DNA from: CAZUGO01 sp964619935
GTDB lineage: Bacteria > Planctomycetota > Phycisphaerae > UBA1845 > CAIVHJ01
DNA length: 48,950 bases
NCBI GenBank assembly: GCA_964619935.1
Contig: CAZUGO010000065.1
Location: 1 to 48,950 of the forward strand
Reading direction: 5' to 3'
Shown: positions 37,568 to 46,821 of the stretch, one piece after another
How positions within the stretch are numbered: position 1 is the first letter of the stretch
How the letters are laid out: every line of letters begins with the position of its first letter
The notes under the pieces: generated by a model
What the model saw: only the letters and a program-made list of their open reading frames with translations
Told to the model about the DNA's origin: nothing
Database searches by the model: none
Program-made: the position numbers and the translations under genes

Positions 37568-40500
37568 CTACCCACCGAACAGCTTGAACTTGCGTTTGCG
37601 CTTGGCGTTGGCCATGGCATCCTTGCGATGCCGCAACTCCAGGCGGGCCTGCTCCAGCAGTTCCTTGTCAGAGCCCTTCATGCCCATGCGCTTCAACATC
37701 CGTACGGTCGCGGCCAATTCGGGCTCGACCTGATCGAGGTCGACAACCTCAGCGGCGGCGGTCGGGGCGCTCTCGATGACGGTCTCGGCATCGGGATCCA
37801 CCGACGGGCTGTGATGGTCGTCCTTCGGGTGGTGGCCGGCGGCGCTGCGGCGCACCTCGACAATTTGATCATCCGACAGGGTGATCACCGCTTCGGCGGT
37901 GTCCAGATGATCCGCCGCCACACTGGACTCCGCCCCTTCCGCCACCGGCGGGGCCGGTCGCGCCGGACCGGCCTGCCCGCTGGCAAGTGCCTGGCGCTCG
38001 GTGTCGAGGTGCTGCCGGGCGCGGCGCCATTGTGCTTCGGCGGCGCTGAGCTGCTGTTCGCGGCCCTGCAGGTCATGGGCCCGGCGATCCAGCTCGGCGG
38101 CCTGACGATTGAGATCCGACTCGCGCTCGACCGCCGCGGCCTCCCGGTTCTGCAAGGCCGTTGCGGCCTCCCGAACGTCGCTGTGATTATCGGTAGCGGC
38201 CTGCTCGGCCTGCCGCAGGCGGGCCTCCAACTCCGCAGCCCGGCGGGTCAGAAGTTGCTCGTGCTCGACCGCAGCCGCCGCCCGGGCGCGGGCCTCGGCC
38301 ACCAGGCTTTGCAATTCCTGCTCCCGGGTCCGCACTTGTTCCTGCTGCAGGCGCAACTGGCGACTCAATTCCTGGGCGGCGGTCCCGCGCGACTTGAGCA
38401 CGTCGTGGTCGCTGCTGAGTTGGGCACACTGTTCCTGGAATTCGGCCCGGGCGGTTTCAAACTCGTCGCGTTCGCTGCACAGCGTCTGTTGGGCCGCGGC
38501 CAGCTCCTGCGCACGTGCTTCCAGCTCGGTCGCGCGGCGCTGCTCGGCGTGCTGGCGGGCGGCAATCTCGGCCTCGAGGTCCTTCAGACGGCTTGACCAG
38601 GCCGCTGCTGATTCCTGGTCCTGCGCCAACTGCGAACTCTGGTTGGTGATCCGGGCCGCCCGGGATTCCAACCCAGCGCGCTGTTTCTGCAGCTCGGCGG
38701 CGGCCGCGGCCAGCTCCATGTCGCGTGCCTTGGCCGCTTCCGTCAGTGACTTGAGTTCAACCGCGCGGGCCTCGACCTGCTGCTCGCGCTCGGCCAGCCG
38801 GGCGGCCCGTTCGGCACTCTGGGCGCGCTCGGCGTCGAGGGCTGCACCGCCACCCGCCACCGCCTGTTGCCGCTCCCGGAGCCCATTGCGGGCCTCCGCG
38901 AGGCGCTGCTCCTGGGCGGTGAGTTCCTGCTCCCGCCGTGCCATGGATTCTGCCAGCGCGGCGATCTCGTGTTCGTGCTCGCTGGTTTCCCGGTTGTGGC
39001 GCTGCATTTCCTGGAGCTGAACCGCGAGCTGTTCTTCGATCTGCTTGAGATCGGATTCCTTGGCGGCCAGGATCGCTTCCAATTCAGACAGTTTCTGGTC
39101 GCGCTGCTCCAGATCTTCAGACCTCTGGGTCAGCGCCGTTTCGACCACGCGGGCGTCTTCCTCGGCGGCCTGCAGCGTGCGCCCTTTGGCGGTGAGCAGT
39201 CCCTCACGCTGGTCGAGTTGCCGTTCGCGATGATCGAGCTTCTCGGAAGCGTCCTGCAACTCCTGGACCATTCCCCGGACGTTGCCATCCTGATCGGCGA
39301 CGCGGGTGAACCGCTCCTGCAGTTCGGCGTCCAGGCGCAGGAGTTGTGCTTCGCGGGCTTGGTGATGTTCGGATTGGCGGGCCAGTTCGCCGGCCAGGGC
39401 CTGCAACTCGTCGTCATTGCGTGCGGCCAGGGTCGCGGCCTGCTCGATGTCCTCGGCCTTGGCGTTCAGTCCCTCCTCGAGCTGCCGCATGCCGGCTTCC
39501 CACTTGGACAGCGATGCCGCCAGGCGATCCTGCTCGACCGCCCGTGCTTGGAGGGCCTCCTGTTCGCGGGCCAAAGCCTGCTCGGACTGCTTGGCGGCCT
39601 GCGTCAACACGGTCAACCGTTCCTCGCGTTTGTTTAACTCCGACTCCAGCGCCGCGCAGCGGGCCTCGCGGGCCTGGCACTCGGCCGTCTGCTCCTCCAG
39701 GCGCCCGGCCAACGCCTGGTGGGCCTGCTCGCCGGACCGCAGCGCCTGTTCGCGCTCCGCGAACGATTGCGCCTGCAATTCGACGTCGCGGATCATCGAC
39801 GCCTGGGCCGCACGCTGCTGGTCCAGTTGCTGGCGCACCGCCTCCAATTCGCGGCGCTCGTCGGCCAATGTTCTGCCGCGCGCGTCCAGGTCGGCCTCCA
39901 GTTCGCTGGTCTGGGCCTGCCGGCGATCCAGGTCGGAAGTCTGCCGAGCCAAGGCTTGCTGCTGCTCCTTGAAGGCGTTGTGCTCCGCGCCGAGTGCCTG
40001 CTCGGACTCCTTGAGTTTGCGCTCCCGGGCCCCCAGCTCCACGCCCTGGCGGCGAAGTTGTTCTGCTTCCTGCTCCAGGCGAGCGGCTTCCTGCTCGGCA
40101 AGATTCTGAGCCCGGGCCAGTTCACCGCGCTGGTTCTTGAGCTGGGCTTCCTGCTCGGAGACCCGCAGGCTGGTGTCCAGCAGGCCGGCTTCCATGCCCT
40201 TGAGCCGCTGCTCGCGCTCGGCGAACGACTGCTGCTCGAGTGCGACGCGCTGCTCGCGTTCCTTGGTCTTGAGGTTGCCGGCCTCCACGCCGGCCAAACC
40301 GGTGGCCAGGTCCTGCTCGCACCGGGCGACTTCCTGCAGACGGCGTTCGAGGGCCTGCTGTTCGGCCAGACCGGCACGATCGCGGGACTCCAACGCGACT
40401 TCCCGCTGGTCCAGGGCTGCGGCGCGCTCGGCGAGCCGGCTGTCCAACTCCGCCAGAAGATCCTCCCGCGCCACCGGTTGGGCGGCCGCCAATGCGTCTT

Positions 40501-41533
40501 CCCGCGCACGCAGCTCGGCTTCCCGCAGATCCAGTTCGGCGGTCCGACGTTCCAATTCCACCTGGCCCTGCGCCACCTCCTGCTGGCGCGAATCGCACTC
40601 GGCCTCCCGGCGGGCCACCGCGGCCGACCGGGACTGCCATTCGGCCTGGCGAGCTTCGTCAGACGCCTCGGCGGCTGCGGCACCCCCGACACCGGTATCC
40701 ATGAGCGCCAACGCGGCACTGTCTCCGGGTTCCAGGTCCATCCCGCCGGCACTGCCCTCCAAGTCCAGCGCATCGTCTTCCAGGATCAGGTCTCCGCCGG
40801 AATCCTGCGCCGTCCGGGGCGGACCGGCGGTTTCCCGGCCGCGCGCTCCTTGGGCCATCCGCACCCGGTAGACATCGCCGCCGAAGCCCAGCGTATCGCC
40901 GGGTGCCAGGTAGGCCAGAGTGACCCGCCCGCCGTTGAGATGGGTGCCGCCGGAACTGGCCAGGTCACAGACCACCGCAGCGCCATCCAGCGAAAAAAAC
41001 ATCGCGTGAGCACGCGAGACCCGCCGGGCGTTGATGGTCAAGTCGTGACCTTCCATCCGCCCAACGGTGGACACCGGCCGCGTGACCTCGATGGCCACCC
41101 CGGTCTCGACATGATCGAGCAACATCCAGGAGCCCCGGGCCGGCACCTCGGCGGGCAACACGCCCGGCTCCCGCGGAGTCGGCGGCTCAATAGACACGCG
41201 AAACGTGAAGTTGCGAATCGCCAGAACGTCGCCGTCGTGCAATTCAGCGAGCTCGACCCGAGTGTCGTTCACATAGGTGCCCTTGCGGCTCCCCAGGTCA
41301 CGGAGCAACACCTGGGTCCCGGTGTTCACGATGGCGCAGTGCATGCTGGAGACTTGGGGATGACGCAAGCGAATGCGGTTGCCGGCGCGCGAACCCAGCA
41401 GGGTCACCGCCTGGCTCAGACGCAGCTGCTGCTGACGCGACGGATCACTGCGAACCGTGGTGATGTGCACGACAGGTGCAGACGACGGCAGGCGTGGGTG
41501 TCGGGCGGCGACCTGGCTCGTATCCGGGCCCAT
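37568..41533 (-). CDS. Tandem-FHA protein with giant coiled coil
   Basis: This 1321-residue protein has two N-terminal FHA domains. The first (about 21-115) has LLGSRAGNRIRL, SSMHCAIV and DLGSRKGTYVND; the second (about 145-225) has VGRMEGHDLTI, VSRAHAMFF and CDLASSGGTHLNG. FHA domains bind phosphothreonine peptides. A linker (230-290) leads to a continuous Glu/Gln/Ala/Arg-rich coiled coil (about 295-1180) full of AEREQ-, LEARE- and RELE-type heptads. An acidic segment and a C-terminal helical, very basic tail (AKRKRKFKLFGG) follow. No membrane helix is visible. ATG at 41533 with AGGA about 8 bases upstream is preferred to upstream starts, whose translated extension looks random. It may be a phospho-dependent cytoskeletal or envelope scaffold (inference). 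Confidence 0.85.
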   Translation of the reverse strand: MGPDTSQVAARHPRLPSSAPVVHITTVRSDPSRQQQLRLSQAVTLLGSRAGNRIRLRHPQVSSMHCAIVNTGTQVLLRDLGSRKGTYVNDTRVELAELHDGDVLAIRNFTFRVSIEPPTPREPGVLPAEVPARGSWMLLDHVETGVAIEVTRPVSTVGRMEGHDLTINARRVSRAHAMFFSLDGAAVVCDLASSGGTHLNGGRVTLAYLAPGDTLGFGGDVYRVRMAQGARGRETAGPPRTAQDSGGDLILEDDALDLEGSAGGMDLEPGDSAALALMDTGVGGAAAAEASDEARQAEWQSRSAAVARREAECDSRQQEVAQGQVELERRTAELDLREAELRAREDALAAAQPVAREDLLAELDSRLAERAAALDQREVALESRDRAGLAEQQALERRLQEVARCEQDLATGLAGVEAGNLKTKEREQRVALEQQSFAEREQRLKGMEAGLLDTSLRVSEQEAQLKNQRGELARAQNLAEQEAARLEQEAEQLRRQGVELGARERKLKESEQALGAEHNAFKEQQQALARQTSDLDRRQAQTSELEADLDARGRTLADERRELEAVRQQLDQQRAAQASMIRDVELQAQSFAEREQALRSGEQAHQALAGRLEEQTAECQAREARCAALESELNKREERLTVLTQAAKQSEQALAREQEALQARAVEQDRLAASLSKWEAGMRQLEEGLNAKAEDIEQAATLAARNDDELQALAGELARQSEHHQAREAQLLRLDAELQERFTRVADQDGNVRGMVQELQDASEKLDHRERQLDQREGLLTAKGRTLQAAEEDARVVETALTQRSEDLEQRDQKLSELEAILAAKESDLKQIEEQLAVQLQEMQRHNRETSEHEHEIAALAESMARREQELTAQEQRLAEARNGLRERQQAVAGGGAALDAERAQSAERAARLAEREQQVEARAVELKSLTEAAKARDMELAAAAAELQKQRAGLESRAARITNQSSQLAQDQESAAAWSSRLKDLEAEIAARQHAEQRRATELEARAQELAAAQQTLCSERDEFETARAEFQEQCAQLSSDHDVLKSRGTAAQELSRQLRLQQEQVRTREQELQSLVAEARARAAAAVEHEQLLTRRAAELEARLRQAEQAATDNHSDVREAATALQNREAAAVERESDLNRQAAELDRRAHDLQGREQQLSAAEAQWRRARQHLDTERQALASGQAGPARPAPPVAEGAESSVAADHLDTAEAVITLSDDQIVEVRRSAAGHHPKDDHHSPSVDPDAETVIESAPTAAAEVVDLDQVEPELAATVRMLKRMGMKGSDKELLEQARLELRHRKDAMANAKRKRKFKLFGG

Positions 41534-41842
41534 GCGAAGATCCTGTTCACCAGTACTCCGCCACGGCTCCCCATCGGGCGGCGCCCCGGCGATGTGCTCA
41601 ACAGCAATTGGATTGGCAGCCCGGCAAATGATTCGGAGGATGCAATTCTCGACCACCCAACGGCTTGCAGGCTCTTTGGTAGTGTAGGCAGAGGGCTGTG
41701 GGTTGTCCATCCCGGCGGGCGGCGGGGCGGCGGTTCGATCGCGGGGCGCCGGGTGGTTATGGGACCTGTGCCGCCGCCGGCTCGGACGGCTCCCCGAGGC
41801 CACGATTTGACCGCCCCGCGAGCGGCCCTAGACTTGAGCGCC
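41534..41842. other. Divergent intergenic region between FHA gene and DUF4416 gene
   Basis: This 309-bp region contains no convincing gene. At its right end lies the DUF4416 promoter (41807-41834). No good promoter for the FHA gene could be picked out; TACACT on the minus strand near 41684-41690 lacks a -35 partner. The middle is GC-rich, with GGCGGG-type runs. Confidence 0.5.
41807..41834 (+). promoter_or_regulatory. Predicted promoter giving a near-leaderless DUF4416 mRNA
   Basis: TTGACC (41807-41812) and TAGACT (41829-41834) are 16 bp apart, with 8 bases between the -10 box and the ATG at 41843. The layout is identical to that before the PTPS-like gene at 28922, and here too there is no ribosome binding site. 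Confidence 0.45.
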
Positions 41843-42412
41843 ATGGCAGCCCTCGCCCAGCCCCAACCGGTCGCCCTGGTCGTCGGACTATTGAGCGGTG
41901 ATCCGGCCCTGATGCGCCGCGCCGCCCAGTTGCTCAGTCGCAGTTACGGACCGCTGGAGATCTGCAGCGGGTTCTTTCCATTTGATCACACCGACTACTA
42001 TGCGGACGAACTCGGCCCCGAGATCCAGCGCTGGTTGGTCAGCTTCGCCGAGCTGATCCACCCGCGGCAACTGCCCGAAATCAAGCGCCAGACCATCGCG
42101 CTGGAGCAGCGTCTGGCCGCGGATGCCGGCCGGGACCCGCAGCGCCGGCCGGTCAACCTCGATCCCGGCTACCTGACCCTCAGCAAACTCGTTTTGGCGA
42201 CAACCAAAGACTACAGCCATCGTATGTACTTGGGTCAGGGAATCTACGGGGAGGTGACCCTGCGGTTCCATGACGGGAAGTGGCAGCCCTGGCCGTGGAC
42301 GTATGCCGACTATGCCTCGGGAGCGTACGATGATTTCTTTCTGGCGGTCCGCGCCTGGCTCAAGGTTCGCCTGGCCGAGGGTGCCGCCGGGAGTGGAGCC
42401 CAACCGCAGTGA
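41843..42412 (+). CDS. DUF4416 family protein
   Basis: This 189-residue protein matches DUF4416 throughout: VALVVGLLSGDPALMRRAAQ, GFFPFDHTDYYADELGP, RPVNLDPGYLTLSKLVLATT, KDYSHRMYLGQGIYGEVTL and the end WPWTYADYASGAYDDFF. The family is found in planctomycetes, deltaproteobacteria and other anaerobe-rich groups and has no established function. The many conserved aromatic and charged residues suggest an enzyme or binding protein. Its stop overlaps the GTG of the WecA-like gene, so it is cotranscribed with glycan genes. Confidence 0.92.
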   Translation: MAALAQPQPVALVVGLLSGDPALMRRAAQLLSRSYGPLEICSGFFPFDHTDYYADELGPEIQRWLVSFAELIHPRQLPEIKRQTIALEQRLAADAGRDPQRRPVNLDPGYLTLSKLVLATTKDYSHRMYLGQGIYGEVTLRFHDGKWQPWPWTYADYASGAYDDFFLAVRAWLKVRLAEGAAGSGAQPQ

Positions 42413-43509
42413 ATGAGGCCCAGCTCTGGACCGCCGCCGCCGGCCTGTGTACCGGAATGACCTTGTCCGCCGCAAGCACAGCGGTCCTGTGGCGCATCGC
42501 GGTGCGCCGCCGATTCGTCGATACCCCAGGCGGGCACAAAGCCCACCGGGCGCCGATTGCCCTGGGCGGCGGGATCGCCATCACCCATTCGCTGCTGCTG
42601 CCGATCGTGGTCTGCTGCCTGGTGGTGGGCCATCTCGGCGATGCGGACGCCACGCAGCTACCGGACTGGCTGGCCGAACACCTGCCGGGCATGATCGAAC
42701 GGTCGTCCGCGGCGCTGGCGATCGCCGCCGGAGCCCTGGTGCTGCACACCGTGGGATTTGTGGACGATCGCCAACACCTGGGCCCCTGGATCAAGCTGGC
42801 CGTGCAGGTCGCGGTCGCCGCCGGACTGGCCATCGGCTTCGAGATCCGCATCCTGACGATCGCCGGCCCGGCACTGTCGGTAGCCGCGACCATCGGCTGG
42901 ATCGTCCTGATTACCAATGCCTTCAACCTTCTGGACAACATGGACGGCCTGAGTGCCGGTGTGGCCGCCATCGCCGCCGCTATCCTGGCCGGCTCGGCCA
43001 TGGTGGTCGGGCAGATCTTCGTCCCCGCGCTGGCCCTGCTGGTGGTCGGCGTGATGCTGGGATACCTGTGCTACAACTTCCCGCCGGCCACCATCTTCAT
43101 GGGCGATGCCGGCAGCCTGGTGATCGGATACTTCCTGGCCATCCTGACCATTCTGACCACCTACGTCGACACCGGTTTGCAGCGGGCCCCCTACGGGCTG
43201 CTCATGCCGCTGGTCATTCTGGCGGTGCCGCTGTACGACACCACCTCGGTGGTGGTGCTGCGCCTGCGGCGCGGGCTGAGCCCCTTTCGTGCCGATCGTC
43301 GCCATTTTTCGCATCGGTTGGTGCAGCGCGGCCTGAGCCCGCGCCAGGCCGTGTTGATCATCTACGCGGCAACCGCGGCGACCGGCATGCTGGCGTTTCT
43401 ACTGCCCGGGGCCTCCTGGCCGCGGGCCGGCGCCGTGCTGGCCGCCTGTGGCGGGATCGTCGGTGTCATTGCCGTTCTGGAACAGGTCAAGGCCCATGAC
43501 CCCCACTGA
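42409..43509 (+). CDS. WecA/TagO-like UDP-sugar:polyprenyl-phosphate sugar-1-phosphate transferase
   Basis: This 366-residue polytopic membrane enzyme loads the first sugar phosphate onto undecaprenyl phosphate to begin a surface polysaccharide. The MraY/WecA motifs are all present: VDTPGGHKAHRAPIALGGG, VGFVDDRQHLGPW, NAFNLLDNMDGLSAG, FPPATIFMGDAGSLVIGY and the C-terminal DRRHFSHRLVQRGLS. The HRLVQRG form fits the WecA/TagO branch better than MraY. GTG at 42409 overlaps the DUF4416 stop; the next gene starts 14 bases before this one ends. Confidence 0.9.
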   Translation: MNEAQLWTAAAGLCTGMTLSAASTAVLWRIAVRRRFVDTPGGHKAHRAPIALGGGIAITHSLLLPIVVCCLVVGHLGDADATQLPDWLAEHLPGMIERSSAALAIAAGALVLHTVGFVDDRQHLGPWIKLAVQVAVAAGLAIGFEIRILTIAGPALSVAATIGWIVLITNAFNLLDNMDGLSAGVAAIAAAILAGSAMVVGQIFVPALALLVVGVMLGYLCYNFPPATIFMGDAGSLVIGYFLAILTILTTYVDTGLQRAPYGLLMPLVILAVPLYDTTSVVVLRLRRGLSPFRADRRHFSHRLVQRGLSPRQAVLIIYAATAATGMLAFLLPGASWPRAGAVLAACGGIVGVIAVLEQVKAHDPH

Positions 43510-45772
43510 GCGCAACCGACCCGGCCCGGCGGAGCCAGCCCGGTGCCCGTGGGCCGACCTGCTGCTGTTCGCCGCCCTGGTCATCGTCGGGCTGCGACCG
43601 CTGATCCAGGAAACACACGACTCCCGGCGCACACCGTTTGCCGCCGTCCTGTCCGAGTTGCCGGAAATCGGGCCATTGCCCACGCTGTGGATCGATGTCG
43701 GGATTGTGATCCTCTTCGGCGGCACCGTGCTGCTTCGCCGGCGCGGACGGCTGCCCACCTCCGGTAGCACCGGCCTGGGCATCGGCGCCTGGCTGTTGGG
43801 CGCCGCCGCCGCCGGATCCTGCCTCGTCGCCAGTAACCAGCGGCTGGCCCTGAACGCCACGCTCGACTGGATCACGCTGGTGCTCCTGGCATTGGCCTTG
43901 ACCTGGCTGCTGCGCCGGCCTTGGCAACAGCGCTTGTTGCTGGGAGTGATCGTGGCCTCCGGGGTGGCCTCCGCCATCGAATCGTTCGACCAGATCTGGG
44001 TCAGCTTCCCGGCAACCCTCGCCGAGTACGAGCGCGATCCCACCACCTGGTGGGCCCAGTCCGGCTCCGCGCCGCCATCCTACCAGGTGGCGCTGTTCGA
44101 AAAGCGCCTGCGCGAAAACGCCGCCCGCGGGTTCTTCTCGATGTCCAACGTGGCCGGCGGCTACCTGGTGCTGACCGGCTTCGCTGCACTGGGCCTGGCC
44201 CGGTGCAGCCGAGGGCGACCCGTTGCCGCAGCGCTGCTCACCCTTCCGACGGCGGCACTGGCCGGCGCCGCGCTGCTGACCCGCAGTCGTGGTGCGCTGC
44301 TCGCCGGGCTCGCCGGCCTGGCGGCCATCGCCGGGTTGTGTGCCTTGCGGCGGTTCACGACCACGCGACCGCGCGCCGTTTTCGCCATCGCGTGCCTGGG
44401 TGTCGTCGCCGGGCTCGCCGGGATCACCACCTGCGGACTCACCACCGGCAAGCTGCCGGGCGGCTCACTGACCTATCGCTGGTGGTATCTCGAGGCCAGC
44501 GCTCGGATGGTCCGCGATCACCCGGGGCTGGGCGTCGGCACCGCCCAATACGGCCGCTACTATCCCCGCTACAAGGAGATCAAGTCCCCCGAGGAGATCG
44601 CCAACCCGCACAATTTTCTGGCCCAGGCCGCCGCTGAATGGGGACTCGGCGGGCTGGCGGGGATGATCTTGTTGTGCTGGGGCGCGGCGCGACGCATCTG
44701 CCTCCCGGGACCGGGCATCGCGCCGTCCTCCGCACCCGACAGCGTCATGCCGCGCCCCCTGCTGTGGGTCGCCCTGCTGACGGCGACAACCTGGCTGCTG
44801 CAGGTCTGGATCACCGGTCATCGCGATCCCTGGATCATCGTCGGGCGCAATGCCTACGCTTGCTGCGGATGGGTGCTGACCCTGCTGCTGTGCTGCACCG
44901 CCGTGGGATCGGTTCGACCCACGCCCGAGTCCCGTTGCCCGGCGGCGGTTGCGGTGATCGGCGTCGGCCTGGCGGCGTTCCTGTTGCACAATCTCATTTC
45001 CTTCAGTTTGTTCGTGCCCGGGTCTGCGTGCACCGCCTTCGCACTGCTGGCGGTTTGCCTGGCGGCCCGCCTGGAAGCGACTGGGCCGCCGCCGCCCGGC
45101 AGCAGCCGGGCGCGGTCGCGGTCCGCTCCGGCGGTCGCCGCGGCCATGATCGTGCTGATCGGCGGGATCTACGGGGTGCTGATCCAGCCGGTATCCCGGG
45201 CCTGGAACGGCTTGCAGCGGGCCCGATCCCTGCGATCCACCGATCCCCGGCTGGCCGCGGACACCTACACCGCCGCCCTGCATGCCGACCGCCTGGACCC
45301 GACGGCGGCGCGCGAATGGCTGGAACAGGCCCTCAGCCGCACGCCGCCGGAACCAGACATCCTGGGGCGTTTCGCAGGGCTGTGCCCGCCGACCACCAAC
45401 CCGCTGCTGGATCGCGATCCCGAAGACCTCGGCGGCTATCGACTCAGCGCCCAGGTGGCCCTCAGCGACTTTCTGAACGACCCCGCGGATGCCGCCGGCC
45501 TGCGCCAGGCCGCGAGGTTCTATCGGGAGGTCCTGCGGCGCTACCCCAGCAATCCGGAGGATCACGTCCGCATGAGTGAGATTGAATACTTGAGCTACCA
45601 GCACGCCGGCGATCCCGCCGCGCTGGATCGAGCCATCAGCGAACTGCGCGGCGCGTTGGACCTCAATGACCGCCGCGATCCCGACGAGATCCGCCGCTTC
45701 TCAGCCGCGACCGTACAACAACTCCGCGGGCAAATCGAAGCACTCGAAGCCCGCCGTCTCGATCACCCCTGA
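43496..45772 (+). CDS. O-antigen ligase/polymerase (Wzy_C) with TPR-like C-terminus
   Basis: This 758-residue membrane protein has about a dozen hydrophobic helices and the Wzy_C signature RDHPGLGVGTAQYGRYYPRY followed by NPHNFLAQAAAEWGLGGLAG (about residues 343-385), as in WaaL ligases and Wzy polymerases. The last 180 residues are soluble and TPR-like (DRLDPTAAREWLEQALSR, ARFYREVLRRYPSNPEDHVR). It overlaps the WecA-like gene by 14 bases, placing it in a surface glycan unit. ATG at 43496 is chosen because the longer frame lies within the upstream gene. Ligase and polymerase activity cannot be told apart. Confidence 0.85.
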   Translation: MTPTERNRPGPAEPARCPWADLLLFAALVIVGLRPLIQETHDSRRTPFAAVLSELPEIGPLPTLWIDVGIVILFGGTVLLRRRGRLPTSGSTGLGIGAWLLGAAAAGSCLVASNQRLALNATLDWITLVLLALALTWLLRRPWQQRLLLGVIVASGVASAIESFDQIWVSFPATLAEYERDPTTWWAQSGSAPPSYQVALFEKRLRENAARGFFSMSNVAGGYLVLTGFAALGLARCSRGRPVAAALLTLPTAALAGAALLTRSRGALLAGLAGLAAIAGLCALRRFTTTRPRAVFAIACLGVVAGLAGITTCGLTTGKLPGGSLTYRWWYLEASARMVRDHPGLGVGTAQYGRYYPRYKEIKSPEEIANPHNFLAQAAAEWGLGGLAGMILLCWGAARRICLPGPGIAPSSAPDSVMPRPLLWVALLTATTWLLQVWITGHRDPWIIVGRNAYACCGWVLTLLLCCTAVGSVRPTPESRCPAAVAVIGVGLAAFLLHNLISFSLFVPGSACTAFALLAVCLAARLEATGPPPPGSSRARSRSAPAVAAAMIVLIGGIYGVLIQPVSRAWNGLQRARSLRSTDPRLAADTYTAALHADRLDPTAAREWLEQALSRTPPEPDILGRFAGLCPPTTNPLLDRDPEDLGGYRLSAQVALSDFLNDPADAAGLRQAARFYREVLRRYPSNPEDHVRMSEIEYLSYQHAGDPAALDRAISELRGALDLNDRRDPDEIRRFSAATVQQLRGQIEALEARRLDHP

Positions 45773-45787
45773 GCGTGCCCGGATGGA

Positions 45788-46639
45788 TCATCGCGGTTCC
45801 GGCGGTTCACTCGCTGCCGCGACGACAACCTTCTTGAGGTCGCTGCGGAAGCGCGTCAGGGTGTCCAGGGCCATGATCGTCGCCAGGCCCAGGACCAGGG
45901 TGACGAGGCTCGCCAGCGGCTTGGTGATCCGCAAATATGCACCAAGTGCCGCGCCCGGTTGACGGGCCAGGCGGTGCCAGCCCACCAGCAGCACGAACAC
46001 CACCAGGACGACGGTCAGCTCGCGGACTCGGGCGCGCGCCCGCTTCTGAGCCTTGGCATCGGGAATGCGAGCGGCAATGTCCTGCAGTTCGCGCAGGCAA
46101 CCGATCAAGGCCGCGTAGCCGCCGATCAAGCACACGCCGTTGGCGTACGGGTGGAGCGCCGCGGGGAGCACCCCGCGCGCCAGCAGGGCGACCAATGCCA
46201 CCCCGCCGGCGACACGCACCAGACGCCGCCGCGACCACTGCGGCTCCACAATTGACACCCGCGGATCCGGCTCGGTGATCCACCAGGCGCCGAGCACGAA
46301 CAACCCCATGAAGACCAGTCCAGAAACCGCGGCCAGAACCGCGGACACGGTGGCGCCGGCCGGGGTGAAGCTCAACGTGCCAGCCAGCAGCGGGGTGACG
46401 ATCAGGCCGACAATCGTCCAGTACAGGCACTGCGTGCCGCGATAAAGCGACCGGACCCAGGCGCGGTCCGCATACACCAGCCGCGAACCGCGGCGCGACT
46501 CGGCCACCGCGATGCCGCATTCCGGACAACAGCCGGACGGATCCAGGCCGTGCAGGTTGTAACCACAACTCAGGCACAACGTTCCCACCTCGCGGTCCAA
46601 AGGAGGCGACTCCGAGAATGCTTCGATCGGGTTGGTCAA
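45788..46639 (-). CDS. Zinc-ribbon membrane protein (planctomycete type)
   Basis: This 283-residue protein begins with a short hydrophilic segment and a zinc ribbon, CLSCGYNLHGLDPSGCCPECG (cysteines of two CxxC-type knuckles), followed by a basic/aromatic stretch and about six membrane helices (YWTIVGLIVTPLLAGTL, AVLAAVSGLVFMGLFVLGAW, VVLVVFVLLVG and others). This layout recurs in many planctomycete proteins of unknown function. TTG at 46639 is chosen because GGAGG lies about 9 bases before it. The frame stays open upstream, but that part reads as random basic sequence. Confidence 0.7.
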   Translation of the reverse strand: MTNPIEAFSESPPLDREVGTLCLSCGYNLHGLDPSGCCPECGIAVAESRRGSRLVYADRAWVRSLYRGTQCLYWTIVGLIVTPLLAGTLSFTPAGATVSAVLAAVSGLVFMGLFVLGAWWITEPDPRVSIVEPQWSRRRLVRVAGGVALVALLARGVLPAALHPYANGVCLIGGYAALIGCLRELQDIAARIPDAKAQKRARARVRELTVVLVVFVLLVGWHRLARQPGAALGAYLRITKPLASLVTLVLGLATIMALDTLTRFRSDLKKVVVAAASEPPEPR

Positions 46640-46821
46640 CCGTGATCCCCTCCGGCAATTCGCATCCGCAACACCGACGTCAAAGTCAACATTATGGTAT
46701 CCACCGCCGCGGAATGCTCCGTGCAGCCCGCGACGCCTTCTATTGACACCGTGTGGGGAATTGGTGTTTCTCCGCCCCCTCACAGTCGCTCACGGTCGCG
46801 GCTCCGACAGGCATGGGCATC

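Noticed and set aside
39719..41842. Long plus-strand open frame antisense to the FHA-coiled-coil gene
   Set aside because: It is the shadow of GC-rich heptad coding on the other strand. Only its last part, from the ATG at 41843, is a real gene (DUF4416).
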